Of a DNA stretch of 64,000 nt, positions 33,438 through 42,957 are shown piece by piece. The translations under genes and the position numbers were made by a program. Source of the DNA: Elioraea tepidiphila DSM 17972 (GTDB taxonomy: Bacteria; Pseudomonadota; Alphaproteobacteria; Acetobacterales; Acetobacteraceae). Every line of letters begins with the position of its first letter. The first letter of the stretch is position 1. The stretch is from assembly GCF_000378465.1 (NCBI RefSeq), contig NZ_KB899924.1:49094-113093 (forward strand), in the 5' to 3' direction. The notes under the pieces are model-generated. The model had not been told where the DNA came from, did not search any database, and saw only the letters and a program-made list of their open reading frames with translations.

Positions 33438-33931
33438 CGCACGATGATCCGCTCGCGGAACTCGACCGGCCCCTCGGTGCCGCGCCGTGCCGCCAGCCGC
33501 ACCTCCCACTGGCCCGCACCGTCGAGCGTGACCGGCACGACATAGCGGCCGCTGCCGGTCTGCGTCAGCGCAAGCGGGATCGGCTCGGGCCGACCGAGCG
33601 GCCGCAGCACCTTGCCCTCAATCGCGAGTCCCTCCAGCGGCGCGCCGTGGCGGTCGGTCGCGGCGATGACGAGACGCCCGGCATGCGGTTCGGTCCCCGG
33701 GGTCCAGCGCAGCTCGAACCGCCAGCCGAACGCGGCCTGACGCTCGGCTTCCGCGAGCACCTCGTTGTAGAGCCGGCCCCGCTCGTAGGCGCGATCGACC
33801 GTGGTGCCGGTGAAGGTCGAGAGTGCGAAATAGACCATCACGCCGTTGACCGCGACGACGACGCCCATGAAGGCGACGAAGGCCCACGGAATCCAGGCGC
33901 TGCGGCGTTCGGGGGCGGTCGCCATGCTCAC
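33434..33931 (-). CDS. ccoH: cbb3 oxidase assembly protein CcoH/FixH
   Basis: 165 residues: one N-terminal membrane helix (WIPWAFVAFMGVVVAVNGVM) and a periplasmic FixH domain with DRAYERGRLYNEVLAEAERQ and a beta-rich C-terminal part. CcoH supports maturation and stability of the oxidase. GTG 33931 overlaps the ccoG stop by 4 bases (GTGA); ATG 33925 is an alternative two codons on. Coupled to both neighbours. Confidence 0.93.
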   Translation of the reverse strand: MSMATAPERRSAWIPWAFVAFMGVVVAVNGVMVYFALSTFTGTTVDRAYERGRLYNEVLAEAERQAAFGWRFELRWTPGTEPHAGRLVIAATDRHGAPLEGLAIEGKVLRPLGRPEPIPLALTQTGSGRYVVPVTLDGAGQWEVRLAARRGTEGPVEFRERIIVR

Positions 33932-35436
33932 CGCCGCGGCGCCAGGAAGACGCTGTCGTGCCGCGCTGCCTCGCGCCCGTCCGGCTCCAGCAGGCGGAAC
34001 GTGACGGGCGTGCTCTCGGGCAGCGCGGCGCCGGTGCGGGCGAAGACGTGCACGCGGTGCGTCGCGACCGAGCCGGGGCGCACCGACAGGGGAATCGCCG
34101 GACCCGGCGCCTCGTCCGCCGCGAGTCCGGCCAGCGTCGCCCCCGGGAGGCCGTCGACGCGCAGCGTCAGCGTGCGGTCGTCATGGCGCTTCTCGATGAT
34201 CTTCAGCGTGTAGCTGTTGCGCACCGAGCCGTCCGCCAGCGTGACGAACAGCGGGGCGCGATCGCGCAGCACGGAGAGCTCGGTGGTGTCGCGGATGGCC
34301 AGCGCACCCAGCATGATCAGGCCGACCAGGCCGAGCACGCCCGCGTAGATCATGGTGCGGGGCCGGATCACCTTGATCGGCGTGTGCGCCGCCTCGGCGA
34401 CCTCGACCCGTTTGGGACCCGGCGCCAGGTGCGCGACCGCCCGCTCGCAGGCCTGGATGTCGGCGAGCGTATCAAGCGCGATCAGCCCCCGCGGCCGGCC
34501 GACCTTGTCCATGATGGCATCGCAGGCATCGATGCAGAGCCCGCAGCCGATGCATTCGAGCTGCTGGCCGTCGCGGATGTCGATCCCGGTCGGGCAGACA
34601 TTCACGCACTGGCGGCAATCGACGCAGTCGCCGTGGCCTTCCCAGCTCTCGCCCTGCTTGTGCTTGCCGCGCGGCTCGCCGCGCCAGGCGCGGTAGGTGA
34701 CGACGAGCGACTGCGTGTCGAGCATCGCCGCCTGGAAGCGCGGCCAGGGGCACATGTAGGTGCAGACCTGCTCGCGCGCCCAGCCGGCGAGCGCATAGGT
34801 GGTGAAGGTGAGGATGCCGACGAAGCTGTAGGTCCAGGCCCCCGCCTGGCCGGTGACGATCTCGCGCACCGCCGTCGGCGCATCCTGCACATAGAGCACG
34901 AAGGAACCGCCCGTGGCCGCGGCGATCGCCAGCCAGATCGCGTGCTTGGAGACCTTCTTCGCCCAGTACACGCCGTTCCGCGGCCCCTGGTCGAGCTTCA
35001 TGCGCGCATTGCGGTCGCCCTCGATGCGCCGCTCGACCCACATGTAGAGATCGGTCCAGACCGTTTGCGGGCAGGCGAAGCCGCACCACACCCGACCGAA
35101 CAGCGAGGTCACCAGGAACAGCGCGATCGCCGAGAAGATCAGCAGGAAGGTGACGAGGTAGATCTCCTGCGGCCAGACCTCGATCGGGCCGAGATAGAAA
35201 CGGCGACCGGCGAGGTCGATCAGCAGGAACTGGTCCGGCGCGTCGCCCGGGCGGTGCCAGCGCAGCCAGGGCAGGACGTAGTAGACCGCCAGGGCGAACA
35301 CCAGGAACGCCCACTTGAAGTTCCGGAACCGCCCCTGCACGCGCGCCGGATAGACCTTGACCCGGGCGGCGTAGAGCGACGTGGGCGCCGGGCTTGCCGG
35401 CGCCTCCGTCGCCTTCACGGGCCTGTCCATGCGCAT
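33928..35436 (-). CDS. ccoG: cbb3 oxidase assembly ferredoxin-like membrane protein CcoG/FixG
   Basis: 502 residues with several membrane helices, polyferredoxin-type cysteine motifs CGFACPQ and CTYMCPWPRF, and the two [4Fe-4S] motifs CVDCRQCVNVCP and CIGCGLCIDACD. A C-terminal IgG-like FixG domain follows. CcoG reduces Cu2+ for delivery to the oxidase in described systems. Placed 13 bases after ccoP and coupled to ccoH. Confidence 0.95.
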   Translation of the reverse strand: MRMDRPVKATEAPASPAPTSLYAARVKVYPARVQGRFRNFKWAFLVFALAVYYVLPWLRWHRPGDAPDQFLLIDLAGRRFYLGPIEVWPQEIYLVTFLLIFSAIALFLVTSLFGRVWCGFACPQTVWTDLYMWVERRIEGDRNARMKLDQGPRNGVYWAKKVSKHAIWLAIAAATGGSFVLYVQDAPTAVREIVTGQAGAWTYSFVGILTFTTYALAGWAREQVCTYMCPWPRFQAAMLDTQSLVVTYRAWRGEPRGKHKQGESWEGHGDCVDCRQCVNVCPTGIDIRDGQQLECIGCGLCIDACDAIMDKVGRPRGLIALDTLADIQACERAVAHLAPGPKRVEVAEAAHTPIKVIRPRTMIYAGVLGLVGLIMLGALAIRDTTELSVLRDRAPLFVTLADGSVRNSYTLKIIEKRHDDRTLTLRVDGLPGATLAGLAADEAPGPAIPLSVRPGSVATHRVHVFARTGAALPESTPVTFRLLEPDGREAARHDSVFLAPRR

Positions 35437-35448
35437 CGCGCCCCCGCG

Positions 35449-36318
35449 CTACTCGCCGCCGCCGAGGGTGTGCACGTAGACGGTGAGCATGCGGATGGTC
35501 GCCTCGTCGAGCCGTCCCTGCCAGGGCGGCATCACGCCCATGCGCGGGTTGGCGATCTGCGCCGTGATCTCGCGCTTCGAGCCGCCATAGAGCCAGATCG
35601 CGTCATTGAGCGCCGGTCCGCCCTGTTCGCGCACGCCCTCGCCTTTCTCGCCATGGCAGGCGACGCATTGATCGGCGTAGATGGTGGCGCCGCGCGCGGC
35701 ACTCTCGGCGTTGGTGCTGCGGCCGGTGAAGCTCAGCACGTGCTCGGCGACATCGTCGATCTCCTGGCGCGACAGGATCTGGCCATAGGCCGGCATCATG
35801 CTCATGCGCGCGTCCGGATCCTGCGTGTTGCGGATGCCGTGCAGGATCGTGGTGTGGATGTCCTCCAGCGTGCCGCCCCAGATCCAGGAATCGTCGGCGA
35901 GGCTCGGGAAGCCGCCCGGGCGGCCTTCGCCGCCGGCACCGTGGCAGGCGGCGCAGTTGTCGGCGAAGGCGACGCGCCCGCCCGCCATCGCGTATTGCAG
36001 CAGGTCCGGATCGCGGCGGAGCTCCTCGAGGCCGGCCGAGCGGATGCGCTCCAGCATCGGCGCGCGCTCGGCGTCCACCGCCCGCATCTGCTCGGCGATC
36101 GCGGTCCGCTGCGTCCAGCCCGTGGTGCCGCGCCAATGGCCCGAGAGCCCGGGGAAGGACGGATAGAGGATCGCCCAGACGACCGACCAGGCGATGGTCG
36201 CATAGAGGATATAGAGCCACCACTTCGGCAGCGGCGTGTTCAGCTCCTTGATGCCGTCCCATTCATGGCCGGTGGTCTCCTTGCCGGTGACTGCGTCCTT
36301 CTCGATCTTGGTGGGCAC
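35449..36318 (-). CDS. ccoP: cbb3 oxidase diheme cytochrome c subunit CcoP/FixP
   Basis: 289 residues. The N-terminal segment (HEWDGIKELNTPLPKWWL) is typical of CcoP, followed by one membrane helix and two cytochrome c domains with NCAACHGAGGEG and QCVACHGEKGEG heme-binding sites. It passes electrons from periplasmic cytochromes to CcoO. The start is GTG 36318 with AGGAG 7 bases upstream. Follows ccoQ. Confidence 0.95.
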   Translation of the reverse strand: MPTKIEKDAVTGKETTGHEWDGIKELNTPLPKWWLYILYATIAWSVVWAILYPSFPGLSGHWRGTTGWTQRTAIAEQMRAVDAERAPMLERIRSAGLEELRRDPDLLQYAMAGGRVAFADNCAACHGAGGEGRPGGFPSLADDSWIWGGTLEDIHTTILHGIRNTQDPDARMSMMPAYGQILSRQEIDDVAEHVLSFTGRSTNAESAARGATIYADQCVACHGEKGEGVREQGGPALNDAIWLYGGSKREITAQIANPRMGVMPPWQGRLDEATIRMLTVYVHTLGGGE

Positions 36319-36333
36319 GAACGTGCTCCTCTC

Positions 36334-36492
36334 TCAGCGGTCGTCGTCGAGCGGGATGCGGCCCTGCCGCTCCAGCCGCTCCTTGTTGTGCGGCCAGAAC
36401 GACCAGGCGACGATGCCGACGAACAGCAGCAGGAACCACACGGACCAGAGCTGGCGGAGCTCGGCGTAGTGGGCGGCGAGCCAGTCCATCAT
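36334..36492 (-). CDS. ccoQ: cbb3 oxidase subunit CcoQ/FixQ
   Basis: 52 residues (MMDWLAAHYAE... then one membrane helix SVWFLLLFVGIVAWSFWPHN and RLERQGRIPLDDD). CcoQ stabilises the CcoP interaction with the core. It is too short for routine gene calls but sits exactly between ccoO and ccoP with GGAGG in front of the double ATG at 36492/36489. Confidence 0.92.
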   Translation of the reverse strand: MMDWLAAHYAELRQLWSVWFLLLFVGIVAWSFWPHNKERLERQGRIPLDDDR

Positions 36493-36502
36493 CGCCCCCT
36501 CC

Positions 36503-37222
36503 TCACTGCCGGACCGCTTCGGGCGTGACGTCGGCGAAGTCGACCAGCGTACCGAGCATCTGCATGTAGGCGATGATCGCGTCCATCTCGGTCACCCGTC
36601 CCGGATTGCCATCGAACGCGCCGGTCGGAGCCTTCGGATAGCGCTCCAGAAGCCCGGAATGATCGGCATCCGGATCGGCCTGGGCGCGCAGATCGGCCGC
36701 GGCGTTGGCGATCATCGCGTCGGTGTAGGGCACGCCGAGGCGCTGCAGGGCGCGCAGATGGCTCGTGATGTCGTCCGTGCGCAACGGGCGGAGCAGGAAC
36801 CCGTAGGGCGGCATCACGCTCTCTGGCACCACGCTGCGCGGGTCGATGAAATGCTGGAGATGCCACTCGTTCGAGTACTTGCCGCCCACCCGCGCGAGAT
36901 CCGGTCCGGTGCGCTTCGAGCCCCACTGGAACGGCCTGTCGTACATGGACTCGGCGGCGAGCGAGTAGTGGCCGTAACGCTCCAGCTCGTCGCGGAAGGG
37001 GCGGATCATCTGGCTGTGGCAGGCGTAGCAGCCCTCGCGCAGGTAGATGTTGCGCCCGGCGAGCTCGAGCGGCGTGTAGGGTCGAATGCCTGCGACGCGC
37101 TCGATCGTCGTCTCGATGGTGAACAGCGGCACGATCTGCACGATGCCGCCGATCGAGACCGTGATCAGCGTGAGCACCGCGAGCAGGATGACGTTGCGCT
37201 CGATGGTGGCGTGGCGGAGCAT
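36503..37222 (-). CDS. ccoO: cbb3 oxidase monoheme cytochrome c subunit CcoO/FixO
   Basis: 239 residues. The N-terminal membrane anchor ([19 protein letters not shown]) precedes a cytochrome c domain with the heme motif [16 protein letters not shown] and the family segment [13 protein letters not shown]. Conserved MPPYGFL near residue 140 includes the Met ligand region. Between ccoN and ccoQ. Confidence 0.96.
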   Translation of the reverse strand: MLRHATIERNVILLAVLTLITVSIGGIVQIVPLFTIETTIERVAGIRPYTPLELAGRNIYLREGCYACHSQMIRPFRDELERYGHYSLAAESMYDRPFQWGSKRTGPDLARVGGKYSNEWHLQHFIDPRSVVPESVMPPYGFLLRPLRTDDITSHLRALQRLGVPYTDAMIANAAADLRAQADPDADHSGLLERYPKAPTGAFDGNPGRVTEMDAIIAYMQMLGTLVDFADVTPEAVRQ

Positions 37223-37235
37223 CGGCCGGCCCTCC

Positions 37236-38705
37236 CTACTCGGCCGCCTGCGGACGCCACGCCGGCGCGGGCTGGCGGACCGGTTCGCTCGCGGTCACGG
37301 TCTTCCAGAGGTTGTAGACCATGATCAGCGCGCCGGTGAGGTAGAGCACGCCGCCGAGCGCGCGGATCACGTAGTAGGGGTGCATCGCCGCGACCGTCTC
37401 GATGAAGCTGTATTGCAGGAAGCCGAGCTCGTCATAGGCGCGCCACATGAGTCCCTGCATCACGCCCGAGACCCACATCGCGGTGATGTAGAAGACGATG
37501 CCGAGGGTGGCGATCCAGAAGTGCCACTCGACCAGGCGTGTGCTGTACAGGCCGCGCCGCTTCCAGAGCACCGGCACGAGATAGTAGACCGCGCCGAACA
37601 CGATGAACCCGACCCAGCCCATGGCACCCGAGTGCACGTGGCCGACGGTCCAGTCCGTGTAGTGGCTCAGCGCGTTGACGGCCTTCACGCTCATCACCGG
37701 GCCCTCGAAGGTGCTCATGCCGTAGAATGCGACGGCGACGACCGAGAAGCGCAGGCCCGGATCGGTGCGCAGTTTGTCCCACGCCCCCGAGAGCGTCATG
37801 ATGCCGTTGATCATCCCGCCCCAGGACGGCATCCACAGCATGACGCTGAAGATCATCCCCAGCGTCTGCGCCCAGTCGGGCAGCGCGGTGTAGTGCAGGT
37901 GGTGCGGGCCGGCCCAGATGTAGAGGAAGATCAGCGACCAGAAATGCACGATCGAGAGCCGGTAGGAGTAGATCGGCCGCTCGGCCTGCTTGGGGATGAA
38001 GTAGTACATCATCCCCAGGAACCCGGCGGTGAGGAAGAAGCCCACCGCGTTGTGGCCGTACCACCACTGGATCATCGCATCCTGTACGCCCGAGGAGAGC
38101 TGGTAGCTCTTCGACGCACCCCAGGCGATCGGCAGGGTGAGGTTGTTGCCGATATGCAGCATCGCGATGGTGATGATGAAGGCGAGGTAGAACCAGTTCG
38201 CCACATAGATGTGCGGCTCCTCGCGCTTCATGATCGTGCCCATGAACACCACGAGGTAGACGACCCAGACGAAGGTCAGGAACAGGTCGATGAACCACTC
38301 CGGCTCGGCGTATTCCTTGCTCTGGCTGTAGCCCATCACGTAGGAGAGCGCGGCGAGCACGATGAAGGTCTGATAGCCCCAGAACAGGAACCAGCCGGCC
38401 TCGGACCCGCCGAACAGCCGCGCCCGGCAGGTGCGCTGGACCACGTGCAGGCTGGTGCCGAGCAGCGCGTTACCGCCGAAGGCGAAGATCACCGCCGAGG
38501 TGTGCACCGGACGGAGCCGCCCGAAGGTGGTCCACTCCAGGTCGAGGTTCAGGATCGGGTAGGCGAGCTGGAACGCGATCGTCGTTCCCATGAGGAACCC
38601 GACCACACCCCAGAAGACGGTGGCGACGATGAACGCCCGGATGACGTCCTCGACGTAGTCCGGCGCGGGCCGTGCCTGCCCCGTCGCCACAACGCTGTCC
38701 GCCAT
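37236..38705 (-). CDS. ccoN: cbb3 oxidase catalytic subunit CcoN/FixN
   Basis: 489 residues with about 12 membrane helices. Heme and CuB ligands are seen in [39 protein letters not shown] and [11 protein letters not shown]. This heme-copper oxidase subunit reduces O2 at low oxygen tension. ATG 38705 has GAGGG a few bases upstream. It is the first gene of ccoNOQPGHIS and the small two-helix gene. A FixK/FNR box lies about 88 bases upstream. Confidence 0.97.
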   Translation of the reverse strand: MADSVVATGQARPAPDYVEDVIRAFIVATVFWGVVGFLMGTTIAFQLAYPILNLDLEWTTFGRLRPVHTSAVIFAFGGNALLGTSLHVVQRTCRARLFGGSEAGWFLFWGYQTFIVLAALSYVMGYSQSKEYAEPEWFIDLFLTFVWVVYLVVFMGTIMKREEPHIYVANWFYLAFIITIAMLHIGNNLTLPIAWGASKSYQLSSGVQDAMIQWWYGHNAVGFFLTAGFLGMMYYFIPKQAERPIYSYRLSIVHFWSLIFLYIWAGPHHLHYTALPDWAQTLGMIFSVMLWMPSWGGMINGIMTLSGAWDKLRTDPGLRFSVVAVAFYGMSTFEGPVMSVKAVNALSHYTDWTVGHVHSGAMGWVGFIVFGAVYYLVPVLWKRRGLYSTRLVEWHFWIATLGIVFYITAMWVSGVMQGLMWRAYDELGFLQYSFIETVAAMHPYYVIRALGGVLYLTGALIMVYNLWKTVTASEPVRQPAPAWRPQAAE

Positions 38706-38786
38706 GCTACCCTCACGCCCCAGGTTCGTGCCGCCGAGCCGGCCGTGCCACTATGGCAAAAGTGGTCGCCACGCCGCGATGCAACA

Positions 38787-38800
38787 TTGATGTGCGTCAA
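38787..38800. promoter_or_regulatory. FixK/FNR box between ccoN and the DUF2189 gene
   Basis: TTGATGTGCGTCAA matches TTGAT-N4-(A/G)TCAA, with centre ~88 bases before ccoN and ~85 before the divergent gene. It is the best oxygen-regulator site in the window and fits microaerobic induction of the oxidase. Confidence 0.75.
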
Positions 38801-38878
38801 GGTGGCGCGCGGCGGCGCGGGCGAGAAACGCCGAGCCGCGGCCGGGCAGGGCCGCGCCCAGCGCATGGGGAAACGTGC

Positions 38879-39655
38879 ATGACGGAGCAGGCCATCCCGG
38901 TGTTCTACGGCGAAAGTCCGCGGGTGCGGCTGGTGCCGGTGGACCGCCCCTGGACATGGCTCGCCGCCGGCTGGCGCGACGTCATGGCGGCCCCGGGGGT
39001 GAGTCTCGCCTACGGCGCGCTGATGGTGGCGCTCACCTACCTGCTGCTGATCCTGTTGCTGCAGGTGGGGGTGTTCTGGCTCATCCTGCCGATGACGGCG
39101 GGGTTCTTCTTCCTCGCCCCCCTGATGGCGGTGGGCCTCTACGAGACCAGCCGCCGGCTCGCCGCGCGCGAGCCGGTCAGCCTCGGCGCCGCGTTCGCCG
39201 CGTTCCAGCGCAACGGGCTCCAGCTCTCCTACATGGGCGTGCTGCTCGGGCTGTTCCATCTCGGCTGGGTGCGGATCGCGCTGCTGATCTTCGCCGTCTT
39301 CTTCGGCCTCGGCTTCAACCCGAACTGGGACAACCTGGTGGTGCGGCTCGCCCAGCCGGACGCGATCCCGTTCTGGGCGGTCGGCACGGCCGTCGGGGCG
39401 GTGTTCGCCGCCCTGGTGTTCGCGATCTCGGCGGTCTCGATCCCGATGCTGCTCGACCGCGACGTCAACGTGTTCGTCGCCGTCGCGACCAGCTTCACGG
39501 CGGTGCGGCGCAACTGGCCGGCGATGACGCTCTGGGCCGGGCTGATCGTCGCCTTCACCGCCTTCGGGATCATCCCGTTGTTCCTGGGCCTCGCCGTCAC
39601 CATGCCGCTGATCGGGCACGCGACCTGGCACGCCTACAAGGACGTGGTGGAGTGA
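38879..39655 (+). CDS. DUF2189 membrane protein
   Basis: 258 residues with about six membrane helices (e.g. LMVALTYLLLILLLQVGVFW, GFFFLAPLMAVGLYE) and the segment WNPNWD-like FNPNWDNLVVRL in the centre, as in DUF2189 proteins often encoded near cbb3 oxidases. Function unknown. ATG 38879 is where similarity begins; weak GGGGAAA upstream. Divergent from ccoN and sharing its FixK-type box, so it may be co-induced at low oxygen. Its stop abuts the opposing gene. Confidence 0.85.
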   Translation: MTEQAIPVFYGESPRVRLVPVDRPWTWLAAGWRDVMAAPGVSLAYGALMVALTYLLLILLLQVGVFWLILPMTAGFFFLAPLMAVGLYETSRRLAAREPVSLGAAFAAFQRNGLQLSYMGVLLGLFHLGWVRIALLIFAVFFGLGFNPNWDNLVVRLAQPDAIPFWAVGTAVGAVFAALVFAISAVSIPMLLDRDVNVFVAVATSFTAVRRNWPAMTLWAGLIVAFTAFGIIPLFLGLAVTMPLIGHATWHAYKDVVE

Positions 39656-40378
39656 TCAGGCGGCCCTGAACGCCAGGATCCCCAGCAGGGCGGCATTCAT
39701 CACCAGCAGCGGCGCGGCGATCACGCGCGCGGCCGGCAGGAAGCGTCGCCCGAAGAAGGCGCCCGCGAGACCAACGCCCACCAGCGCCGGGACGGTGCCG
39801 AGCGCAAACCCCGCCATCGCCAGCGCGCCGCCGAGCGCGCTGCCGGTGGCGGCTGCGGCGGCGATCGCGCCGTAGAGCAGGCCGCAGGGCAGGAACCCCA
39901 GCACGAGCCCGAGCAGGAAGCGCCGTCCGCCGCGAGGGTCGGCAAGCAGCGGTGCGGCAGCGCGTGCGACCCGGTCGGCAAGCCCGGCCGGCACCGCGGG
40001 CAGCAGCGTCGCCACCTGCGCGACGGCCTGCGCCAGCATCAGCGCCGCGCCGAACGCCAGCAGCACGGCCAGCAGCGGCCGGAATCCGGCGCCGTGCACG
40101 AGCGTGCCGGACACCAGCCCCGCCGCCGCGCCGAGCCCGACATAGGTCACGCCCCGGCCGAGATGGTACGGCCCCAGCGCGCCGGCCGTGAGCCGCGTGA
40201 GCGTCGGCCGCGCCGCCAGCCCCGCGGTGACCTGCGCCACCACGAAGGGCCCGCACATGCCCGCGCAATGCGTCGCACCGCCGGCCAGCCCGGCGACGAA
40301 CAGCGCGGCCGCCACGGCGATCGTCCCGTCCACGCCAAGCGCGGTCAGGCCATGCAGGCAGTTGGCGATCAGATCCAT
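39656..40378 (-). CDS. Sulfite-exporter TauE/SafE-like (DsbD_2) membrane protein
   Basis: 240 residues, six to seven membrane helices. A GGATHCAGMCGPFVV motif near residue 35 and the second GFLPCGLLYGA motif near residue 165 place conserved cysteines inside the membrane as in the DsbD_2/UreH-like family. Members near ccoN clusters are thought to help metal or thiol handling for oxidase assembly; this is inferred. It ends back-to-back with DUF2189. A possible FixK-like site (40411-40424) lies just upstream. Confidence 0.82.
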   Translation of the reverse strand: MDLIANCLHGLTALGVDGTIAVAAALFVAGLAGGATHCAGMCGPFVVAQVTAGLAARPTLTRLTAGALGPYHLGRGVTYVGLGAAAGLVSGTLVHGAGFRPLLAVLLAFGAALMLAQAVAQVATLLPAVPAGLADRVARAAAPLLADPRGGRRFLLGLVLGFLPCGLLYGAIAAAAATGSALGGALAMAGFALGTVPALVGVGLAGAFFGRRFLPAARVIAAPLLVMNAALLGILAFRAA

Positions 40379-40410
40379 GGCGCGAGGCTAGACCCCCGCT
40401 CCGCCCGCGC

Positions 40411-40424
40411 CTTGCGGCGGATCA
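40411..40424. promoter_or_regulatory. Possible FixK-like box upstream of the TauE/SafE-like gene
   Basis: TTGCGGCGGATCAA fits the relaxed FixK pattern TTG(A/C)-N6-TCAA. Its centre is ~40 bases before the start at 40378 and it overlaps the CBS gene stop. Weaker than the ccoN site. Confidence 0.35.
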
Positions 40425-40853
40425 ACCCGCGCCGTGCACGAAGGCGCGCAGCCCCTCCGCCTCCTGCTCGACATCCTCGATCCGCTTCTTCACCACGTCG
40501 CCGATCGAGACGAGGCCGATCAGCCGGCCGCCGTCCTTGACCGGCAGATGGCGGATGCGCCGCTCGGTCATCAGACCGAGCACCCGGTCCACCGTGTCGG
40601 ACGGGTGGCCGAACACCACCTCGCGCGTCATCGCCGACGAGACGGGCATGCCGAGCGCCGCCGCGCCCTTCGCGGCGATCGCGCGGACGATGTCGCGCTC
40701 GGACAGGATGCCCACCACCTCGTCGCCCTCGCGCACCAGCACCGAGCCGATCCGCCGCTCGGTCATCAGCTTCGCTGCCGCCTCGAGCGTCTGGTCAGGG
40801 CGCGCGCTGACCACCTCGGGACCCTTGTTCGTCAGGATCGCGGCCACGGTCAT
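40422..40853 (-). CDS. Protein with two CBS domains
   Basis: 143 residues: two CBS motifs, residues ~10-65 (DQTLEAAAKLMTERRIGSVLV) and ~75-130 (SDTVDRVLGLMTERRIRHLPV), ending in a short acidic helix. CBS pairs bind adenine nucleotides and regulate partners; stand-alone ones are of unknown partner. GGAGG lies 7 bases before ATG 40853. Reads toward the TauE/SafE-like gene. Confidence 0.92.
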   Translation of the reverse strand: MTVAAILTNKGPEVVSARPDQTLEAAAKLMTERRIGSVLVREGDEVVGILSERDIVRAIAAKGAAALGMPVSSAMTREVVFGHPSDTVDRVLGLMTERRIRHLPVKDGGRLIGLVSIGDVVKKRIEDVEQEAEGLRAFVHGAG

Positions 40854-40984
40854 GGCGTTTCCTCCGGTTCCGGTGGGAGGCTGCCCGGCGCCTCCCGGAC
40901 GGGCAGGAGTGTCCCACTTCTGCAACCGCCGGCGCAACCCATGCCTCGCGGAGTGCGAGCCCGCGATCGGCTGGGGAACGGGTT

Positions 40985-41027
40985 CCAAGGGCCAATGGCC
41001 CTTGGCGGGTGCAGGGCGGAGCCCTGC
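40985..41027. repeat. Two adjacent hairpins between CBS and exporter genes
   Basis: A perfect inverted repeat 40985-41005 (CCAAGGGCCA, one base, TGGCCCTTGG) is followed by 41011-41027 (GCAGGGC, GGA, GCCCTGC). The CCA-A-TGG centre is shared with the hairpin at 49426-49448. It lies 3' of the exporter gene and 5' of the CBS gene, so it can act as a terminator for transcripts from the exporter (minus strand). Confidence 0.6.
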
Positions 41028-41028
41028 G

Positions 41029-42786
41029 TCACGTCACCGCCGGGCTGAGCTGCGTCGCGACCAGCTCGGCAAAGATGCCCCCCTTGCGGGTGAGCTCCTC
41101 GAAGCTGCCCTGTTCGGCGATCCGCCCCTCGCTGAACACGAGAATCGTGTCGGCATCGCGCACGGTCGAGAGCCGGTGCGCGATCACGAAGGTGGTGCGC
41201 CCGCGCATCAGCGCGCGCAGCGCCTGCTGCACGCGCGCCTCGGTCGCGGCGTCGAGCGCGCTCGTTGCCTCGTCGAGGATCAGGATCGGCGGGTCCTTGA
41301 GCAGCGCGCGCGCGATCGCCAGTCGCTGGCGCTGCCCGCCGGAAAGCGTGGCGCCGCGCTCGCCGACCAGCGTGTCGTAGCCGCGCGGCTGGCGGAGGAT
41401 GAAGTCGTGCGCCTCGGCGAGCCGGCAGGCGGCTTCGAGCTCCTCCTGCGTCGCATCCGGCTTACCCACGCGCAGATTGTCGGCGATCGAGCGGTTGAAC
41501 AGCATGCTCTCCTGGAACACCACGCCGATCTCGGCGCGCAGGCTTGCCAGCGTGACGTCGCGGATGTCGATCCCGTCGATGGTGATGCGACCCTCCTGCG
41601 GGTCCCAGAGCCGCTGCAGCAGCGCCATCGTGGTGCTCTTGCCGGCGCCGGTCTGGCCGACGAGGGCGACGGTGCGGCCCGGCGCCACGGTGAACGACAC
41701 ATCGCGCAGCACCGGCGGGCCGCCCGGATACCCGAAGGTGACGTGCTCGAACGCGACCTCCCCGCGGACGTGCCCGAGGGCCACGGCATCGGGCTTCTCG
41801 GGCACGGACGAGCGCGTGTCCATCACCTCGAAGTAGAGCGCCACCGCCGGCATCTGCATGAAGAGGGTGGCGACGAAGCCGACGGCCTGTTCCAGCCGGG
41901 CGATCAGCAGCGTGGCGAAGCCCATGAAGGTGACGATCTCGCCGACGCTCGCCTGACCGCGCAGATGCAGCCAGGTGCCGAGCACGAAGATCGCGATCAC
42001 GGTCAGCGTGGAGGCGGCACGGGTGAGCACGGTCAGCAAGGCCCACCAGTTCAATACCGGAAACTGGGCCGCGAGCAGCTGGCGGATCGTGTCGCGGAAC
42101 CGCTGCGCCTCGGCGGTGAGGCGCACGAAGGACTGCACCACCATGACGTTCGCGAGCGCATCGCCCGCAGTGCCGGCGAGGGCGGCATGGTAGCTCTCGA
42201 CCTCGCGCTGCGCCTCCTGGGTCCTGCGGATGACGAGCGCGGCCGCGACCGCGAACAGCGCGGCGAGCACCATCAGCAGAGCGGCAAGCCGCCAGTTCAT
42301 GAGCAGTGTCAGCGGCAGCAGCACCAGCGCGATCACGAAGGTCGAGAGATGCTCGCGGAAGAAGCCGAGCCAGACCCAGAACATGTTGTCGGCGCCGGCG
42401 ATCATGATCTTCAGCAGCCGGCCGGAATGCGTGTCGCCGTGGAACGACAGCGGCAGGCGCAGCACGTGCTCGAAATAGCGATGCATGGCGGCGAGTCGGT
42501 TGCGGTGCGCGAGCCGATCGGCGTGCAGCGCGACCAGGATCGCCGCGACGATCCCGGACAGCCCCACCCCGGCCCAGATCAGCAGCAGGGTGACGGTGCC
42601 CGACCACACCTCGGCCACCGGCCGCCCGGCGCTGCCGGCGAGCATGTCCACCACCCGTCCGAACAGCACCGGCTCCAGGAAGGTCAGCCCGGCGAGCAGC
42701 GCGTTCGCGACCGCAAGCGCGATCGCGACCCGGCGCTCGGGTGCCAGCGCGGCGAGGACCCGACGATAGAGGGCGAGGAAGGACAT
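41029..42786 (-). CDS. ABC exporter, NdvA/ChvA-like (beta-1,2-glucan type)
   Basis: 585 residues: an N-terminal six-helix exporter domain (LEPVLFGRVVD, HADRLAHRNRLAAM, DWWA-like LNWWALLTVLTRAAS) fused to a nucleotide-binding domain with GQTGAGKST, LSGGQRQRLAIARA and ILILDEATSALDAAT. Sequence features along the whole length recall NdvA/ChvA, which export cyclic beta-1,2-glucan. No glucan synthase gene is in the window, so the cargo is unproven. Divergent, across 171 bases, from the metzincin-like gene. Confidence 0.88.
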   Translation of the reverse strand: MSFLALYRRVLAALAPERRVAIALAVANALLAGLTFLEPVLFGRVVDMLAGSAGRPVAEVWSGTVTLLLIWAGVGLSGIVAAILVALHADRLAHRNRLAAMHRYFEHVLRLPLSFHGDTHSGRLLKIMIAGADNMFWVWLGFFREHLSTFVIALVLLPLTLLMNWRLAALLMVLAALFAVAAALVIRRTQEAQREVESYHAALAGTAGDALANVMVVQSFVRLTAEAQRFRDTIRQLLAAQFPVLNWWALLTVLTRAASTLTVIAIFVLGTWLHLRGQASVGEIVTFMGFATLLIARLEQAVGFVATLFMQMPAVALYFEVMDTRSSVPEKPDAVALGHVRGEVAFEHVTFGYPGGPPVLRDVSFTVAPGRTVALVGQTGAGKSTTMALLQRLWDPQEGRITIDGIDIRDVTLASLRAEIGVVFQESMLFNRSIADNLRVGKPDATQEELEAACRLAEAHDFILRQPRGYDTLVGERGATLSGGQRQRLAIARALLKDPPILILDEATSALDAATEARVQQALRALMRGRTTFVIAHRLSTVRDADTILVFSEGRIAEQGSFEELTRKGGIFAELVATQLSPAVT

Positions 42787-42957
42787 TGCCGGCGTTCCTA
42801 CGCAGCGCTTGCGGCGGGATGAGGGCAGGGCCGCGCACCCGGACGTGGCCCGGCTGGAATTCCCTTGCGCGGGCGCTGATGGACCCGGAATGATGCGCGG
42901 CCGGTGCAGCGCGCCGCGTGCCCTTGGCCGATCGCGGCCGGGGACCGGGAGGTCATC

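Noticed and set aside
41029..42786. Assigning the exporter to cyclic beta-glucan with certainty
   Set aside because: Full-length resemblance to NdvA/ChvA is seen but no glucan synthase gene lies nearby. Lipid or peptide export cannot be excluded.
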